Shown here piece by piece: positions 1-5,426 of a DNA stretch of 6,493 nucleotides. The position numbers and the translations under genes are program-made. The notes beneath the pieces were generated by a model. The model had not been told where the DNA came from. It did no database searches and saw only the letters and a list, made by a program, of their open reading frames with translations. The stretch is from Treponema sp. (lineage in GTDB: Bacteria > Spirochaetota > Spirochaetia > Treponematales > Breznakiellaceae). Where the stretch lies: the NCBI GenBank assembly GCA_031266695.1, contig JAISAK010000007.1, positions 1 to 6,493 of the forward strand, given 5' to 3'. Positions within the stretch are counted from its first letter, which is position 1. Each line of letters begins with the position of its first letter.

Positions 1-2
1 GG

Positions 3-173
3 GGGGGTAAGTCTATATTATATAAGGAATTAGATGCAACCGGGAGAAGAAAAAAATTACCCGGAAAAACTATTATACGTTTAACGGGGAGGGGTAAATT
101 ATCAATTAAGGAAAAACGCACAGCACTCATTTTCCATTTCATACCATACCCTGTCCTAAAGTGTCAAGAATGA
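3..173 (+). CDS. C-terminal fragment of an unidentified AT-rich gene, possibly a transposase
   Basis: The third + frame is open from the window edge to a TGA at 171-173, giving 56 residues of a protein whose start lies outside the window. The product is strongly basic, with a lysine/arginine-rich middle (motifs such as GRRKKLPGK and LTGRGKLSIKEKR) and a hydrophobic ending (ALIFHFIPYPVLKCQE). Most codons end in A or T, unlike the G/C-ending codons of every other gene here, which suggests transferred or mobile DNA. The basic, compact tail and the AT-rich flank bearing an inverted repeat make a transposase C-terminus plausible, but I do not recognise the family. A competing minus-strand frame is open from an ATG at 142 to the left edge; I judged it less protein-like. 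Existence of a gene is moderately likely; function is a guess. Confidence 0.4.
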   Translation, partial: GGKSILYKELDATGRRKKLPGKTIIRLTGRGKLSIKEKRTALIFHFIPYPVLKCQE

Positions 174-252
174 ATCACGATATTCCGGATCGGCAGGCTT
201 TGTACCTCGGCCTCTTACCTATCACCAAAAAAAATATTCAAGAAAAGACCTT

Positions 253-403
253 ATACTCCTTGGCCTTGCCTGCCCGGCAACTTCTGGCCTCCTACAATGA
301 AGGTTGATCGTCAAAGAAAATAAAACTGTCCGTCAGGGAATAAAGGCGTTCACGGAACAAAGTTGAGGAACATAGGAGCCGGACAGGCAAGGCCAAGGAG
401 TAT
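253..403. repeat. 26-bp inverted repeat pair enclosing about 100 bp; MITE-like element or long hairpin
   Basis: The arm at 253-278 is the reverse complement of 378-403 with 25 of 26 positions matching; the one mismatch is C at 273 against A at 383. Inside, a second complementary pair (CAACTT 278-283 with AAGTTG 360-365) and small hairpins (TTGA/TCAA at 304-314, GTTC/GAAC at 348-358) add structure. Both arms meet a TA dinucleotide (254-255 and 401-402), so an element of 256-400 with a TA target duplication, as made by IS630/Tc1-mariner type transposases, is a reasonable reading. No protein is encoded inside. Alternatives are a structured RNA or a bidirectional terminator. The repeat is directly visible; the MITE interpretation is inference. 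The flanking stretch 174-252 shows nothing I can identify. Confidence 0.75.
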
Positions 404-427
404 GATATATTACCTTGAATGTCTTTG

Positions 428-450
428 GCGGGCTACCCGACGCTTTTTTC
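428..450 (+). terminator. Weak terminator-like hairpin with T-tract ahead of hexokinase
   Basis: GCGGG at 428-432 can pair with CCCG-A-C at 436-441 around a CTA loop with one bulged A, and six T residues follow at 444-449. The stem is short, so this may be only a weak intrinsic terminator. It would stop transcription arriving from the left before the hexokinase promoter. The same T-tract sits where the hexokinase -35 region would be. Confidence 0.3.
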
Positions 451-472
451 TTTGTTATTAATTCTTTATACT
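444..472 (+). promoter_or_regulatory. Candidate hexokinase promoter
   Basis: TATACT at 467-472 matches the sigma-70 -10 consensus in 5 of 6 positions and lies about 37 bp before the ATG at 509, which would give a leader of about 30 nt. The -35 position falls in the T-tract at 444-450 and matches TTGACA poorly. The call rests on the -10 box and its position alone. Confidence 0.4.
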
Positions 473-497
473 GGATAAGGAACAATTTACAAAAACC

Positions 498-501
498 GAG
501 G
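498..501 (+). promoter_or_regulatory. Ribosome binding site deciding the hexokinase start
   Basis: GAGG at 498-501 is 7 nt before the ATG at 509 and only 1 nt before an in-frame TTG at 503. This favours the ATG as the true start. Confidence 0.55.
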
Positions 502-508
502 TTTGCCT

Positions 509-1867
509 ATGGCGTCTTTTAATCCGGATGAATTGTCCGAGTTTGCCCGGTACTATGGATTTCATTACGACAACTGGGATCCCCTGGCTTTGGTCGAGGA
601 CGTACTCATTGATATGGAACGGGGTCTCCGGGGGCAGATCTCGAGCCTTCCCATGATTCCTTCATATATCAGTCCCGTTGCCGCGGTTCCGGCGGGCAAG
701 ACCGTTCTTGCCCTCGACGCGGGCGGTACGAACCTGCGGGCCGCCCTGGTTCACTTTGGCGAACAGGGGAAGGCCCTCGCGGAAGGAACCGTCAAGGCGC
801 CCATGCCCGGCACAAAGGGAAGGCTGGGCGCGGATCGCTTTTTTGACGAGATTGCGGAATTGATTCTTCCGCTGCTCAGAAAAAACCCCGGTATCGCGGG
901 TATAGGTTTCACCTTCTCCTACGCGATGAAAATAACCGCCGGCGCCGAAGGCATCCTGATGGCCTTCAGCAAGGAAGTTGACGCCCCCGAGGTTATCGGA
1001 AAGCCAATCGGACAGGGACTGAGGGAAGCCCTTGGCCGCCGGGGTTTCGGCTATTCCGGCCCCATCGTTCTTTTAAACGATACGGCGGCGACCCTGCTTT
1101 CCGGCCTTGTGACAATTCCCGCCGGCGGCGGAGAGGCGTCTTCGGAAAACGTCTATGGTTTTCCGGGGGGGCCGGTTATCGGCTGTATTCTGGGCACCGG
1201 TTTCAACACGGCCTATCCCGAACAGAGCATTCCCAAGATTGGTTTTGAATCGAAGGAATCGCCCCAGATTGTAGTCTGTGAAACCGGTACTTTCGCGCTC
1301 CGCTTTCGGGGTCCACTGGACAGGGAATACGACGACACTACCAAAACCCCCGGCGCATATATGCTGGAAAAAGCAACTTCCGGCGCTTACCTCGGCCCCC
1401 TCACTTTGCATATTCTGAAGCAGGCTGTAAAGGACAAGGCGGTTCGTTTCGGAAAATCGGAGGAGCTTCTTGCCATGCCCCGCCTGGAAACGAAGGATCT
1501 TAACGAGTTTCTCCGCGCTCCCCTGGCCGCCCGGGGGCCCCTGGGCGATCTTTTCGCCCTTGACGAAGGCGGCGCTTTGGCTTCGGTTCAGTATCTTGCC
1601 TCGATAATTACCGAGAGGGGCGCCCTGTTTTCCGCGGCAGTCCTGGCCGCCGCGGTTGAACGCGTAAGGCCCGGCTGCGAGCCCTACGCCCCTGTCCGGA
1701 TAGCGGTTGAGGGAACTACCTATCTTGTTTACAAGGGAATGCGCAGGGCCCTGGAATCCTGGCTGCACATAATGCTGGCAAAGGGGAAGCCGCGGCCCTA
1801 TGTTATCTCTCCCGTAGAGCAGGCCAGTCTTTTCGGCGCCGCCGTCGCGGTTCTAAGCAGGCCTTAG
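509..1867 (+). CDS. hxk: Hexokinase (eukaryote-type hexokinase family)
   Basis: Phosphorylates glucose and probably other hexoses with ATP to hexose 6-phosphate, in the cytoplasm, at the entry to glycolysis. The 452-residue product has the hexokinase signatures in order: phosphate-1 loop LDAGGTNLR (69-77), GFTFSY (133-138), the SK pair (154-155) matching the TK of animal enzymes, catalytic Asp191 in LLNDTAATLLSG, GTGFN with Asn233, Glu258 and Glu287 (EKATSGAYLG) as sugar ligands, and the late EGTTY motif (401-405). It is therefore the eukaryote-like hexokinase fold, not the ROK glucokinase common in bacteria; treponemes are known to carry such an enzyme of similar length. The canonical EWGAF motif reads ETGTF, so the Trp is replaced. 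The ATG at 509 was chosen over TTG 503 because of RBS spacing. It is apparently monocistronic and convergent with the next gene. A 5-bp hairpin (1853-1867) overlaps the stop codon. Confidence 0.93.
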   Translation: MASFNPDELSEFARYYGFHYDNWDPLALVEDVLIDMERGLRGQISSLPMIPSYISPVAAVPAGKTVLALDAGGTNLRAALVHFGEQGKALAEGTVKAPMPGTKGRLGADRFFDEIAELILPLLRKNPGIAGIGFTFSYAMKITAGAEGILMAFSKEVDAPEVIGKPIGQGLREALGRRGFGYSGPIVLLNDTAATLLSGLVTIPAGGGEASSENVYGFPGGPVIGCILGTGFNTAYPEQSIPKIGFESKESPQIVVCETGTFALRFRGPLDREYDDTTKTPGAYMLEKATSGAYLGPLTLHILKQAVKDKAVRFGKSEELLAMPRLETKDLNEFLRAPLAARGPLGDLFALDEGGALASVQYLASIITERGALFSAAVLAAAVERVRPGCEPYAPVRIAVEGTTYLVYKGMRRALESWLHIMLAKGKPRPYVISPVEQASLFGAAVAVLSRP

Positions 1868-1941
1868 GGTAGCAATTTTCCCCGGTTCGTCCGTTGTGTT
1901 TGTGTTGTTCGTGGTTAAAATTTTTCTTTGCTCCTTGCTCT
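1868..1941. other. Convergent intergenic gap, T-rich on + strand
   Basis: This separates the hexokinase stop from the stop of the M15 peptidase gene. It is T-rich (notably 1894-1928) and contains the phrase GTTCGTGGTTAAAA (about 1907-1920). No convincing stem followed by a T-tract was found for either gene, apart from the small hairpin over the hexokinase stop codon. An 11-bp direct repeat, ATTTTCCCCGG, occurs at 1875-1885 and again at 1944-1954 in the peptidase 3' end. Confidence 0.4.
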
Positions 1942-2943
1942 CTATTTTCCCCGGCCTATTATGTCGTCGGGGTACAGGTGGTGAAGGTCCTGGCCGGAAG
2001 CCGGGAGACGCGCGCTTTCCGGGTTTACGGCGCCGGAAGACGAAGCGGCAAGAAGGCGGTTTATTTCGTGGAGTTCCGGCCGGTATTCAAAGTGCATGTT
2101 GTCGTAGAGAGCCCATTTGCCTCCCCAGACAAAACCTTCGCGCTCAAAAGCTTCAATAACCCGTTCCGGGGGAGACCAGCGGTCTTCCGGGGGAACGAGC
2201 ATCCAGTCATCCCTGCGGGAACGTTCCCAAAGCCAGTAGATCGCCTTGCCCCCAATTTTGTTTGGCTGTATGTCAAGGGCAAGCCCCCAACTGTGGTAGC
2301 TTCTGCGCTCCGTCCCCCGTATCGCGCGCCAGTTATAGGCGCCCACCTGTCCGACGGAAGCAATGAAGGAGGAAATTTCGCCGCCCCCGGCTTCGGGGCT
2401 GGCCATTTTTCTTATGGCGTCATCTATCCGTTCCAGAGCCGGGACTATGTCTTCGTGAACAACAATTTTTTTGCCTAAAAACTCGCTGTTTCTAAGGCGG
2501 CTTTCTATTTCCCGGCGGCTCAATCCGCCGAAGAGGAGGGCCTGAAAATCCCGGTTGTGTTCCTCGCGGTTTCGGCGCGCCTCGGCGCCGCCCTGCAGCC
2601 GGAGGGCTTCCACATAGCGGGAGGAATAAATGGCCGGGGAGGGAACCGACCTCGGGTAAACCTCAAAGACCTGGGGGCTGTAGGATTCCGCCTTTGCCCG
2701 AAGCGCTTCGGGAAGAAGCCTTCCCCCGGCCCAGAAAAAATTCCTGCCGCCGGCGCGGATAACCCAGTCCCCGTCCGTGAAAAAAACATCGTCGATTTTC
2801 TCGGGGTAGCTGTGCTGAAAGGCGCGGAGTACCAGTTCCGCGTCGAGCCCTTCCGCCGGGGCGGGGAAAAGAAAACACCAATGCAGCAGAAGCGTAAGGA
2901 GAAAAGTCCGGGGTAGAATCTTAAAGGGCCGGTTTAACAGCAT
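1942..2943 (-). CDS. Secreted M15-family (VanY/L-Ala-D-Glu endopeptidase-like) peptidoglycan peptidase
   Basis: A zinc peptidase expected to cut peptide cross-links or stems of peptidoglycan in the periplasm. From the ATG at 2943 it has 333 residues: a basic N-terminus, a hydrophobic core (about 13-28) and a likely signal-peptidase site after APA near residue 30. A central region of about 170 residues with no recognised motif follows, then the M15 core at 215-286: SYHSWGLALD gives zinc ligands His217 and Asp224, and DNMHFE gives Asp281 (catalytic base position) and His284 (third zinc ligand). The D-x-x-H spacing resembles M15C phage-type endopeptidases more than VanX. The exact bond cut, D-Ala-D-Ala or L-Ala-D-Glu, cannot be decided. 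An in-frame TTG at 2967 overlaps the upstream MEMO stop (TTGA) and would add 8 residues; neither start has a strong RBS. It is probably cotranscribed with, and coupled to, the upstream gene. Confidence 0.85.
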   Translation of the reverse strand: MLLNRPFKILPRTFLLTLLLHWCFLFPAPAEGLDAELVLRAFQHSYPEKIDDVFFTDGDWVIRAGGRNFFWAGGRLLPEALRAKAESYSPQVFEVYPRSVPSPAIYSSRYVEALRLQGGAEARRNREEHNRDFQALLFGGLSRREIESRLRNSEFLGKKIVVHEDIVPALERIDDAIRKMASPEAGGGEISSFIASVGQVGAYNWRAIRGTERRSYHSWGLALDIQPNKIGGKAIYWLWERSRRDDWMLVPPEDRWSPPERVIEAFEREGFVWGGKWALYDNMHFEYRPELHEINRLLAASSSGAVNPESARLPASGQDLHHLYPDDIIGRGK

Positions 2944-2963
2944 TTTTTTACCGGATAATTTTA

Positions 2964-3836
2964 TCAACGTACCCGCTCGTAGGAAAGAGCCCCAAAATAT
3001 ATCACCGCGCCGTCTTCGGTCTGGCCTTTAAGAAGGGGCCTTGTAATCAGCCTGGCCTGCATGGAATCAACCAGCCCGCTTTTAAGGAGACTCGCCACAA
3101 GGCCGCCGCCGCAGAGTTTAAACCGCTTCTCCGCCAGGCCGGCGATAAGGGCGTCGGCATCTTTTTCAAAAAGCCGCCTGATACATTCCTCCGCCTGCCC
3201 AAGGGAGCGTGTTTCATCGGTATCAATAGAAAGATTGCTGGAGATAACCAGCAGGGTGTCGTCCAGGATTGGCTCGAAAATAACGCGCAGCGCCCTTGCC
3301 AGGGCGGAAATAAGCGCCGGCCTGGGATTCCCCATCAGAACGGGAACTATTTTCGCGCCGGGAAAACCGTATTTGACAAACGGGAGAAGGACTTCAAGGG
3401 AATGTTCCCGAAGGTGGGGAATATCGTTTATTTCAAAAAGCGTACTGCAGGAGAAAAGTTTTTCGCTGATTTCCCGGTCAACCGGAATATCCCCCAGGGG
3501 TGTTCTGAAGGCGTGGGAATCCGAAAGAAAGAGCCCGTCTTCCCTCAAGTCGTGAATCGGGCCCATAAGGACTATCCGTGAAGGACTCTTCGCGCCGCCC
3601 CTGTCCGCGGCTGTGACCGCGGCCGCGGAAAAAGCGGCTTTCGCGACGCTTCCGGAAATTTCCCAGGCGCCGTGGGGCGCGATAAGGGCCGTTGCCCGGC
3701 CGTTTTTTTCCGCGTTTTGGCCGGCGGGCAGGGGGGCGGAAAGCATTGACAGAACTCCGGCTTTGTCTTCGGGATAGAATATTCCCCCCACAACAGGGGA
3801 ACGGATGCGTCCTTTGCCGGGGAAAAATTCCTCCAT
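2964..3836 (-). CDS. MEMO-like protein (AmmeMemoRadiSam system protein B family)
   Basis: A 290-residue cytoplasmic protein of the MEMO1 family, whose fold is related to extradiol dioxygenases and LigB; the bacterial function is not established. Family landmarks run through the whole length: SPVVGGIFYP (13-22), IAPHGAWEISG (52-62, canonical APHAGY-YSG), GPIH (92-95), TPLG (112-115), HLREHSLEVLLPF (141-153), VPVLMG (164-169), VISSNLS (197-203) and LCGGG (241-245). The three metal-ligand positions described for human MEMO1 (His49, His81, Cys244) align with His55, His95 and Cys242 and are kept. The SSD-x-x-H motif is changed to SSN-x-x-I (Asn201, Ile204), so the nearby Asp and His are lost. The start is the ATG at 3836, with a weak AGAG about 8 nt upstream. 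It lies 80 bp downstream of rqcH on the same strand and abuts the M15 peptidase gene. No AMMECR1 or radical-SAM partner is present in this window. Confidence 0.85.
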   Translation of the reverse strand: MEEFFPGKGRIRSPVVGGIFYPEDKAGVLSMLSAPLPAGQNAEKNGRATALIAPHGAWEISGSVAKAAFSAAAVTAADRGGAKSPSRIVLMGPIHDLREDGLFLSDSHAFRTPLGDIPVDREISEKLFSCSTLFEINDIPHLREHSLEVLLPFVKYGFPGAKIVPVLMGNPRPALISALARALRVIFEPILDDTLLVISSNLSIDTDETRSLGQAEECIRRLFEKDADALIAGLAEKRFKLCGGGLVASLLKSGLVDSMQARLITRPLLKGQTEDGAVIYFGALSYERVR

Positions 3837-3916
3837 ACAACAACTCTACTTCCGGCCCCCTCCAAATACAAGAGAAACGCCGTTAAAACCCCCGGGAACC
3901 GTAAAAATTCGGCCGG

Positions 3917-5365
3917 TTATGTCTTTTCAACGCGGCAGTTTTCCAGCTCCCGAAGCCTTTTTTCGTCCGTTTTAATATGGAGGTTTTTTTCCTGGGTGGG
4001 AATGACAAGGCCCCTGGGGCCGTTTTTCGCCCTGCGCAGATATTTTACCTGGGTGTAAAACAGATCCCCTTCGCCGTTGTTTCGGCCCCCGGAATAAAAA
4101 ATCGCCAGGTTTCCCGCGTCGAGGAGTATTTCCAGGGGCACGGTTTTTCCCGGCCGCTGTTTTATGAACACATAGGAACCGGGGAAATCCCTGGCGTGAA
4201 GCCACAGATCCTTTCCTTTTACGTGCCTGCGAAGGAGGGTGTCATTTTCCGCGGCGTCCCTTCCTACGATGATCAACCAGTCCCCGCGCCTGAAGGAAAG
4301 GCCCGGCCGCTTTTTGTCCTGCGCCGAAAGAGGGCCTGCCTTTACGCCGCCGGTTTTAAGGAGCTTTGCCAGAACCAGGGGATTGTCTTCCTCAAGGAAC
4401 CGCGCGAGGCGATCCTCAAGCTTCCCCAATTCCGCTTCACCGGCCTTTATTTCCTCCCGTATGCCGGAAAGACCTTTTTTCGCTTTCCGGTACTGCTCGT
4501 AATACTGCGCCGCCTGGGCAGCGGGACTTTTTTTCGGATCAAGCTTGATCCGCACCCTTTCAGCTCCGGCGCCGCCGTCCTTTTCCGGGGCGAAGAAATT
4601 TTCCGCTTCAAGCCAGGCGTCGCCCGGTTTTATCAGGGCTCCTTGGGCAAGGATTATGTCGCCGTACTCCCTGAACCTGCCGGCGGCGCCGAATTCGGCT
4701 TCCTTTGCCCTGAGTTTTTCCAGGGCCGCGCGTATCCTCTCCAGGCTGCCCTCGATGTTCCGCCGCGCCTGTTCCCTGAGCGCTTCCAGGGAAAGGCCGC
4801 CTCCGTGTTCGGCGTACCAGGCGTCTATTTTTTCGTTGAACGAAGCGCCGCCGGCAAGCTCCCGCACCCCGTATTCCCCGGCGGAACTCTGCCTCAGGCC
4901 GGCCGCTTCCTCCGGCGCGTAGGAGCCGCCGCTCACTTCCCCGCGTTTGGGAATCCTCCGCATGGCGTCTAACACCGTTCCCCCGGAGCCGGTTACAATA
5001 AAATTCGCCGCGTTTGACCAGAGCCGTATATAGAGCCGGTATCGTTCTTCGCCCTGCCGTACAAGGATTCGGATAATGCGGTTGTCCCCAAGCTGTTCCG
5101 CGGATTCTATCCGGCCGTTTATTACGCGGGAATTGAGGAATTCCGCGAAGCGGAGGGGCTTGTCGCTTTTGGGAAGGGCCCTGAAGGTTTCGTGAAAACG
5201 GCACGCGCCGGGGCTGAGGGACACCAGAAGCTGCCGGGTTATTCCTTTTTTGTGAATCCGCAGTCCGATAAGGTCGTAGGCGCTCTGCACCGCTTTTTGA
5301 ATTTGAAAGCCCGGCAAATCAAGTTCCGAAAGGATAAGGTTGATTTCCTTCCAGTTAAGGGACAT
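3917..5365 (-). CDS. rqcH: NFACT/RqcH-family protein (Rqc2 homolog, FbpA-like), compact form
   Basis: RqcH binds 50S subunits carrying a stalled peptidyl-tRNA and adds C-terminal alanine tails to the nascent chain as a degradation tag; older annotations call it fibronectin-binding protein. The product has 482 residues. An NFACT-N domain covers about 1-145 (begins MSLNWKEINLIL; RVINGRIESAEQLGDNRIIRI at 80-100). Coiled-coil helices lie near 193-228 and 283-325. The C-terminal NFACT-R/DUF814 domain (about 355-470) shows GRDAAENDTLL (368-378), DLWLHARDFPGSYV (386-399) and AGNLAIFYS (417-425). It is shorter than typical bacterial RqcH (about 570 residues) because the helix-hairpin-helix domain between NFACT-N and the coiled coil is not recognisable. 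The DR pair needed for alanine tailing reads NR (Asn95-Arg96). Start ATG 5365 has AGGAG 5 nt upstream; the frame stays open to 5854, but that extension lies antisense to the GH3 gene. It may head an operon with the MEMO gene. Confidence 0.9.
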   Translation of the reverse strand: MSLNWKEINLILSELDLPGFQIQKAVQSAYDLIGLRIHKKGITRQLLVSLSPGACRFHETFRALPKSDKPLRFAEFLNSRVINGRIESAEQLGDNRIIRILVRQGEERYRLYIRLWSNAANFIVTGSGGTVLDAMRRIPKRGEVSGGSYAPEEAAGLRQSSAGEYGVRELAGGASFNEKIDAWYAEHGGGLSLEALREQARRNIEGSLERIRAALEKLRAKEAEFGAAGRFREYGDIILAQGALIKPGDAWLEAENFFAPEKDGGAGAERVRIKLDPKKSPAAQAAQYYEQYRKAKKGLSGIREEIKAGEAELGKLEDRLARFLEEDNPLVLAKLLKTGGVKAGPLSAQDKKRPGLSFRRGDWLIIVGRDAAENDTLLRRHVKGKDLWLHARDFPGSYVFIKQRPGKTVPLEILLDAGNLAIFYSGGRNNGEGDLFYTQVKYLRRAKNGPRGLVIPTQEKNLHIKTDEKRLRELENCRVEKT

Positions 5366-5370
5366 GGTCA

Positions 5371-5375
5371 CTCCT
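5371..5375 (-). promoter_or_regulatory. Strong ribosome binding site of rqcH
   Basis: On the minus strand AGGAG lies 5 nt before the ATG at 5365. It fixes the rqcH start and excludes the 163-codon upstream extension of the open frame. Confidence 0.75.
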
Positions 5376-5377
5376 GT

Positions 5378-5400
5378 AAAAAGCGGCGGTATCGCCGCTT
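5378..5400 (-). promoter_or_regulatory. Perfect 8-bp palindrome in the rqcH leader (5' hairpin, attenuator or operator)
   Basis: AAGCGGCG at 5381-5388 and CGCCGCTT at 5393-5400 are exact reverse complements around a 4-nt loop. Read on the minus strand, five T residues run from 5382 to 5378, the first two belonging to the stem, and the rqcH RBS begins 3 nt later. It looks like an intrinsic terminator placed in the rqcH leader, but the T-tract is short. It cannot be a 3' terminator of either flanking gene because both are transcribed away from it. A dyad operator bound by a repressor is an equally fair reading. Confidence 0.6.
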
Positions 5401-5412
5401 GCGTTAAATTTA

Positions 5413-5418
5413 TATAAT
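5413..5418 (+). promoter_or_regulatory. -10 box of GH3 lipoprotein gene (leaderless candidate), overlapping an rqcH promoter box
   Basis: A perfect TATAAT ends 8 nt before the GH3 ATG at 5427, so transcription would begin at or within a base or two of the start codon. No Shine-Dalgarno sequence precedes the ATG. No good -35 hexamer sits 17 bp upstream. On the other strand the same AT-rich box offers TATTAT (5419-5414) and TATAAA (5414-5409) as -10 elements for rqcH, which suggests overlapping divergent promoters. Confidence 0.5.
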
Positions 5419-5426
5419 ATCCCCTA

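Noticed and set aside
34..84. 16-codon + strand ORF with AAGGA 5 nt upstream
   Set aside because: Too short to distinguish from chance in AT-rich DNA, and it overlaps the longer open frame 3-173.
1..142. Minus-strand frame open from ATG 142 to the left edge, with a TTGACA sequence upstream (161-166)
   Set aside because: Its translation is less protein-like than the overlapping + frame ending at 173, it has no good RBS, and the matching -10 box is poor. It cannot be excluded without sequence to the left.
253..403. CRISPR array or tRNA as an explanation for the repeated sequence
   Set aside because: There are only two copies, in inverted orientation, with no regular spacers, and no cloverleaf or anticodon arm could be drawn.
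1073..1768. 231-codon minus-strand open frame opposite hexokinase
   Set aside because: Shadow of the hexokinase gene with no recognisable motif.
1894..2478. 194-codon + strand open frame opposite the M15 peptidase
   Set aside because: Antisense to the conserved peptidase core; no motif and no RBS support.
3837..3916. Terminator or promoter between rqcH and the MEMO gene
   Set aside because: The 80-bp gap has G/C runs but no convincing stem with a T-tract and no clear -35/-10 pair on the minus strand.
3977..4972. 331-codon + strand open frame opposite rqcH
   Set aside because: A mirror frame produced by GC-rich codon bias; rqcH on the other strand has clear domains and motifs, while this frame shows none.
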